Source: Alphaproteobacteria bacterium (GTDB lineage: Bacteria; Pseudomonadota; Alphaproteobacteria; Rhizobiales; Rhizobiaceae). From it: a stretch of 10,160 nucleotides of DNA. The position numbers and the translations under genes were made by a program. Below the pieces are notes generated by a model. The model had not been told where the DNA came from. It worked only from the letters and a program-made list of their open reading frames with translations, and made no database searches. Of this stretch, positions 6,741-10,160 are shown one piece after another. The stretch is from contig JAUIBM010000057.1 in the NCBI GenBank assembly GCA_030428345.1, positions 1 to 10,160 on the forward strand, in the 5' to 3' direction. How positions within the stretch are numbered: position 1 is the stretch's first letter; each line of letters starts with the position of its first letter.

Positions 6741-8093
6741 TCAGTCCAGCAAGGGTGACCAGGCGGGGTCCGAAGCAAAGCCTTCAGTCGGGATCCGGTG
6801 CTCGTTATAACCGCTGATGTCGATCGAGTAGATGCTCGGTCCGCCATTCTCCCCGCCCGAATCGCGGAAGAACATCAGCACCCGGCCGTTCGGCGCCCAG
6901 GTCGGCCCCTCATTGTGAAAACCCTCCGTGAGGATGCGCTCGCCCGAACCGTCCGGCTTGATCACTCCGATGGCGAACTTGCCGCCGGACTGCTTGGTGA
7001 AGGCGATCAGGTCGCCGCGCGGCGACCAGACTGGCGTCGCATAGGCGCCCTGGCCGAAGGAAATGCGGGTCTGGTTGGAGCCGTCGGCGTTCATCACGTA
7101 GATCTGCTGACGCCCGCCGCGATCCGACTCGAATGCGATGCGGTTGCCGTCCGGCGAGAAGGACGGCGCGGTGTCGATCGCCGGCGTGTTGGTCAGCCGC
7201 GTCGTGGTGCGCGAACGCAGATCCATCGAATAGATATTGGCGTTGCCGTCCTGCTGCAGGCTCATCACGATCTTCTGCCCGTCGGGCGAGAAGCGCGGGC
7301 TGAACGACATGTTGGGCAAATTGGAAACCAGTTCGCGCTGCCCGGTCTCGATCTGCAGCAGATAGACGCGGGGCGTGCCGCCGGCGAACGACATATAGGT
7401 GATTTCCTGGCGCGTCGGCGAAAAGCGCGGCGTCAGCACCAGATCGTCGCCGCTGGTCAGCATGCGCGCATTGGCGCCGTCCTGGTCCATGATGGCGAGG
7501 CGCTTGATCCGCTTGAGGCGGCTTCCCTGCTCGGAGACATAGACGACGCGCGTGTCGAAATAGCCCTTCTCGCCGGTCAGCGCCTGGTAGATCGCATCGG
7601 CGACGATATGCGCCACCCGCCGCCAGTTCTGCGGGCTGGTGAAGAATTGCTGGCCGACGATCTGCTGCCCGCCGAAGACGTCCCACAGCCGGAACTCGGC
7701 CTTCAGCCTGCCGTCGCTCTCCTGCGTCACCTGGCCGGTGACCAGCGCCTGGGCGTTGACGACCCGCCAATCCTCGAACCGGGGAACGCCCGCCGTACCG
7801 GAAATCTTGTCGATGAAGGCGGCCTTTTCGATCGGTCGGAACAGGCCCGAATTCTTCAGATCGGCCTCGATGACGCCTGCGATATCCCTGGCGACCTGAT
7901 CCCCGGCGAAATCCGTGATGGCGATCGGCAGCGGCTCGACATTCGCCTTGTTCAGGTCGAGTTCGACGAGCGCCTTCGCCGGCATTGCGCCCGGCATCGC
8001 CAAGGCGAGCGCCAGCAGCATCGCCGAGGCCAATTGCTTCGCGGCCCTTGCAAGGGAGCGCGCGCATCGCTTCGTCTGGTACATATCGGACAT
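6741..8093 (-). CDS. tolB: Tol-Pal system beta-propeller protein TolB
   Basis: Periplasmic protein that binds Pal and TolA and is recycled by the TolQRA motor to mobilise Pal during division. The precursor is 450 residues. The signal peptide is long (basic N-region with Lys8, Arg9, Arg12, Arg16, Lys19; hydrophobic core 21-33) with likely cleavage after Ala39-Lys40-Ala41. Residues about 42-170 match the TolB N-terminal domain. The rest is a six-bladed propeller, with blade signatures near 222 (PRFSP), 266 (PRFSPDG), 310 (PSFSPDG), 354 (PVWSPRG), 397 (PTWAPNG) and 443 (PAWSP), spaced about 44 residues. I chose the ATG at 8093 (AGGGA four bases upstream, 14 bases after the tolA stop); a longer frame reaching 8369 would overlap tolA with non-family sequence. 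A second ATG at 8084 is possible. Confidence 0.97.
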   Translation of the reverse strand: MSDMYQTKRCARSLARAAKQLASAMLLALALAMPGAMPAKALVELDLNKANVEPLPIAITDFAGDQVARDIAGVIEADLKNSGLFRPIEKAAFIDKISGTAGVPRFEDWRVVNAQALVTGQVTQESDGRLKAEFRLWDVFGGQQIVGQQFFTSPQNWRRVAHIVADAIYQALTGEKGYFDTRVVYVSEQGSRLKRIKRLAIMDQDGANARMLTSGDDLVLTPRFSPTRQEITYMSFAGGTPRVYLLQIETGQRELVSNLPNMSFSPRFSPDGQKIVMSLQQDGNANIYSMDLRSRTTTRLTNTPAIDTAPSFSPDGNRIAFESDRGGRQQIYVMNADGSNQTRISFGQGAYATPVWSPRGDLIAFTKQSGGKFAIGVIKPDGSGERILTEGFHNEGPTWAPNGRVLMFFRDSGGENGGPSIYSIDISGYNEHRIPTEGFASDPAWSPLLD

Positions 8094-8107
8094 GATTTCC
8101 CTGGCTT

Positions 8108-9175
8108 TCAGAATTCGGATGGGGTGAAGTTGACGCGCACATCCTTCCAGGTGTCGTACTTGTCGGCTGGCAGCACGTCGGCGAAATTGCAATTGCGCCG
8201 GTCGAGATTGCGCTGAAGGCTGCTCTCGATGGCGCGGGCGTGGGCGGGATTGTCGACGCCCTGCACATCCATGTCCACAATGCGTTCCATGAATCCGTCC
8301 GGCGACATGCGCATGGTCAGGATGATGTGCAGGTTTTCCTGGTCGACATAGGTCGGAATGCTCCAGCACTGGCCGACCCGCCCCTTCAGGGCGCCGTATT
8401 CGGCCTGCGTCAGCGCCGCGCCGGGCTTTGAATCGGGCTTGCCGATGGAGGGCTCCAGGCTGGCGACGCGCTTCGCCCCGCTGGCGGTGTCCTCCTGCCG
8501 GTTGAGCAGGGCGCCGATCCGGTCGGTCACGTCCTTCTGCTTCTCCGTCGAGGCGGCGGTCTTGACCGGCTTGGACTCCTCGGCGGGCTTGCGGTCCCGG
8601 GTCTCCGGCGATTTCGGCTTGGGTTTTTCGCGCGGCGCGGAAACGGGCACCGGCACCGCGGAGGGCAGTTCGAACGGGCGTTCGGCGTCGGTGGGCGGCG
8701 CGATCGCGTCGTTCTCCGGCTCGGCCTCCAGCGGCACCTTCTGTTCGTTCTGCGTCGCCACCTCGGTGGTCGGGACGGGCGTCTGCTTGACTTCCGGCTC
8801 GCTCACCGGCTCCGGCTTGACCTCCGGCGCGGTCTGCACCTTCTCGGCCTCGGGCGCCGCGGAGGTCTTCACCGTGTCGAGCGGCTTGTCCGTGACGACG
8901 CCGCGCCGGCTCTGGCCGTCTTCATTGGCCTCGCCGACGTTCTTGGCGTCCGGTATCTTTTCCGGGCGCTTGGTCGGCAGCGGGTTGGGCTTGCGGTCGA
9001 ACTCCGCCTTCGGCTTGCCCTGCGCGCCTTCCGCATCCGGGCTCAGCGCGGCCATGTCCACTTCCACGCCCTGCTCCTGCATCGTCACCATGGGCGCGGG
9101 GCCCGACAGCGACAGGAACGCCCAGGCGACAACCGCCATATGCGCCGAAGTGGAAAGGGTGGCTCCGAATTTCAT
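8108..9175 (-). CDS. tolA: Tol-Pal system protein TolA
   Basis: Inner-membrane anchored protein that spans the periplasm and transmits TolQR energy to TolB and Pal. The 355-residue protein has one N-terminal membrane helix (about 10-25). A long extended middle domain (about 50-230) is rich in Pro, Lys and Glu, with many PEV, KPEP and KPKSP units, instead of the long alpha-helical Ala/Lys-rich domain of E. coli TolA. The C-terminal globular domain (about 255-350) contains VGQCWSIP with Cys270 and RRNCNF with Cys329, a likely disulfide pair, and the TMRMSPDGFMERI strand-turn pattern of TolA/TonB domains. It starts 35 bases after tolR; the ATG has only a short GAGG close by. Identification rests on the architecture and position between tolR and tolB, since the family diverges strongly. 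Confidence 0.93.
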   Translation of the reverse strand: MKFGATLSTSAHMAVVAWAFLSLSGPAPMVTMQEQGVEVDMAALSPDAEGAQGKPKAEFDRKPNPLPTKRPEKIPDAKNVGEANEDGQSRRGVVTDKPLDTVKTSAAPEAEKVQTAPEVKPEPVSEPEVKQTPVPTTEVATQNEQKVPLEAEPENDAIAPPTDAERPFELPSAVPVPVSAPREKPKPKSPETRDRKPAEESKPVKTAASTEKQKDVTDRIGALLNRQEDTASGAKRVASLEPSIGKPDSKPGAALTQAEYGALKGRVGQCWSIPTYVDQENLHIILTMRMSPDGFMERIVDMDVQGVDNPAHARAIESSLQRNLDRRNCNFADVLPADKYDTWKDVRVNFTPSEF

Positions 9176-9210
9176 CGCCTCAGTTTCGTTTCCATTGCGC
9201 CAGCTGCCGC

Positions 9211-9666
9211 TCAGCGGCGCTCCACGGGCAGGCTGGAAAGGGTGATCTTGCGAAAGCCGGCAGTCGAGATATCGGCGAGGATGCGCGCGATCGCGTCATA
9301 GGGAACGTCCTTGTCGCCGCGCAGGAAGATGCGGGTTTCCTCGCCCTCGCGGTTAGCGGCAATCGCCTTCAGCCTGGGCGTCACCTCGCTCGCGTCGATC
9401 TCGTTCTCCTGCAGGAAGACCTTGCCCTCGGCGTCGACCGAGATCGTGATCGGCTTGGTGTCGGCGCTGATGCCGCCGGCCGAGGTCTTGGGCAGATCCA
9501 GCGGCACGCCGACCGTCAGCAGCGGCGCGGTGACCATGAAGATGATCAGCAGCACGAGCATGACGTCGACCAACGGCGTGACGTTGATCTCGCTCATCGG
9601 CTGATGGCGCCGTCCGCCGCGCCTGCGCCGTCCGCCCCCTGCCTTGTTGCCTACGGCCATGCCCAT
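9211..9666 (-). CDS. tolR: Tol-Pal system proton-channel protein TolR (ExbD/TolR family)
   Basis: Inner-membrane protein that forms the proton-driven stator unit with TolQ. The protein is 151 residues. A basic Gly/Arg-rich cytoplasmic tail (1-22) precedes the MSEINVTPLVDVMLVLLIIF signature. Asp34 is at the position of the essential membrane aspartate (Asp23 in E. coli TolR). The single membrane helix is about 35-54, followed by the periplasmic ExbD-like domain (LDLPKTSAG, then ITISVDAEGKVFLQ, ending in ARILADISTAGFRKITLSS). The ATG at 9666 lies 45 bases after tolQ and gives the family-like MGMAVG opening; the ATG at 9660 is an alternative. The ribosome site is weak, consistent with expression inside an operon. 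Confidence 0.97.
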   Translation of the reverse strand: MGMAVGNKAGGGRRRRGGRRHQPMSEINVTPLVDVMLVLLIIFMVTAPLLTVGVPLDLPKTSAGGISADTKPITISVDAEGKVFLQENEIDASEVTPRLKAIAANREGEETRIFLRGDKDVPYDAIARILADISTAGFRKITLSSLPVERR

Positions 9667-9711
9667 GGATCGGTTCCGTTATTGCTTGCGCGTCTGACGT
9701 GGATCGAAAGG

Positions 9712-10160
9712 TCAGGCTACCGCGCGGGTGCGGGTTTTCTCATCGATCTGTCGCGAAAGTATGGCGGAGAACTCGTCCGCAAAGCCTTCCATGCGACCGG
9801 TCAGCTTGGAGACGTCCGATGAAAGCTTGTTATAGGCGATGACGGCGGGAATGGCCGCCAGCAGCCCCAGCGCCGTCGCCAGCAGCGCCTCGGCGATGCC
9901 CGGTGCGACAACCGCCAGATTGGTGGATTGCGAACCGGCGATCGCCTGGAACGAGGTCATGATGCCGACCACGGTGCCGAACAGGCCGATGAACGGAGAG
10001 GACGATCCGACCGTCGCCAGGAACATCAGCCGGCCGAGATTGGCCGCGCCTTCCGCCGCCGACGTGATCGCGTCGGTCAAGTCCGAACTCGCCCATTTCA
10101 AGGCACCAAGACGGGTGGTGTTCGTGGCCGAGGTACCGAGGGCCCCGAACGGCAAGGCCG
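9712..10160 (-). CDS. tolQ: Tol-Pal system protein TolQ (partial, C-terminal part)
   Basis: MotA/TolQ/ExbB-family inner-membrane motor subunit. The last 149 or so codons are present; the start lies beyond the right edge. The family usually has about 230-240 residues, so around 60% is seen. Two membrane helices are visible: one in LATVGSSSPFIGLFGTVVGIM and one in EALLATALGLLAAIPAVIAYN, preceded by the conserved LAVVAPGIAEALLATA. The C-terminal cytoplasmic helix ends in FADEFSAILSRQIDE. In many TolQ proteins the glycine motif reads GTVWGIMNSF; here the Trp is Val and the Asn is Thr (GTVVGIMTSF), closer to ExbB. The direct neighbours tolR, tolA and tolB make TolQ the right assignment. Confidence 0.95.
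   Translation of the reverse strand, partial: ALPFGALGTSATNTTRLGALKWASSDLTDAITSAAEGAANLGRLMFLATVGSSSPFIGLFGTVVGIMTSFQAIAGSQSTNLAVVAPGIAEALLATALGLLAAIPAVIAYNKLSSDVSKLTGRMEGFADEFSAILSRQIDEKTRTRAVA

Noticed and set aside
6798..8216. A 472-codon plus-strand frame opposite tolB
   Set aside because: Antisense shadow of a clear tolB gene; Arg/His/Asp-rich translation with no recognisable domain.
8094..8369. N-terminal extension of TolB overlapping tolA
   Set aside because: It would place about 92 residues of non-family sequence before a clear signal peptide; the ATG at 8093 has AGGGA and correct spacing after tolA.
8358..9245. A 295-codon plus-strand frame opposite tolA, rich in Ser and Gly
   Set aside because: Its low-complexity composition is explained by the Pro/Glu/Lys repeats of tolA read on the other strand.

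Overview
The window is a stretch of GC-rich alphaproteobacterial chromosome, most likely from the Hyphomicrobiales (Rhizobiales). It holds the Tol-Pal cell-envelope cluster followed by tilS and ftsH. The order, read on the minus strand, is tolQ (3' part), tolR, tolA, tolB, pal, cpoB (ybgF), tilS, then ftsH. That order, and features such as the MSEINVTPLVD start of TolR and the cysteine pair near the Pal C-terminus, are typical of this order. The genus cannot be named from sequence alone.

Layout from right to left, the direction of transcription. Positions 10160-8108 carry tolQ, tolR and tolA, and tolB follows (8093-6741), all closely spaced as an operon. Right after tolB is a terminator-like hairpin (6705-6739). 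The tolB-pal gap then holds two boxes resembling CtrA sites, one of them centred in a perfect 11-bp inverted repeat, and a good -10 hexamer, so pal (6546-6046) probably has its own promoter. A strong intrinsic terminator (5989-6019) follows pal. cpoB (5857-4748) and tilS (4751-3378) overlap by four bases (ATGA). A plus-strand 1-Cys peroxiredoxin gene (2619-3278) sits between tilS and ftsH. It converges on tilS and diverges from ftsH. ftsH (2274-346) has a plausible RpoH-like or sigma70-like promoter and ends at a textbook terminator (288-319). The left edge carries the first 72 codons of a secreted parallel beta-helix protein (218-1, minus).

How the genes work together: TolQ and TolR form the proton-driven motor, TolA spans the periplasm, TolB and the lipoprotein Pal form the outer-membrane/peptidoglycan end, and CpoB is the periplasmic partner linking the system to cell-wall synthesis. 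TilS makes lysidine on tRNA-Ile(CAU), FtsH is the membrane AAA+ zinc protease, and the peroxiredoxin detoxifies peroxides. These are conserved housekeeping genes.

I see no mobile element, CRISPR array, tRNA, rRNA or unknown multi-gene system. The most interesting signals are non-coding: the pal promoter region, the terminators that split the cluster into separate units, and the leaders of ftsH and the peroxiredoxin gene. All promoter and operator calls were read by eye and are hypotheses.
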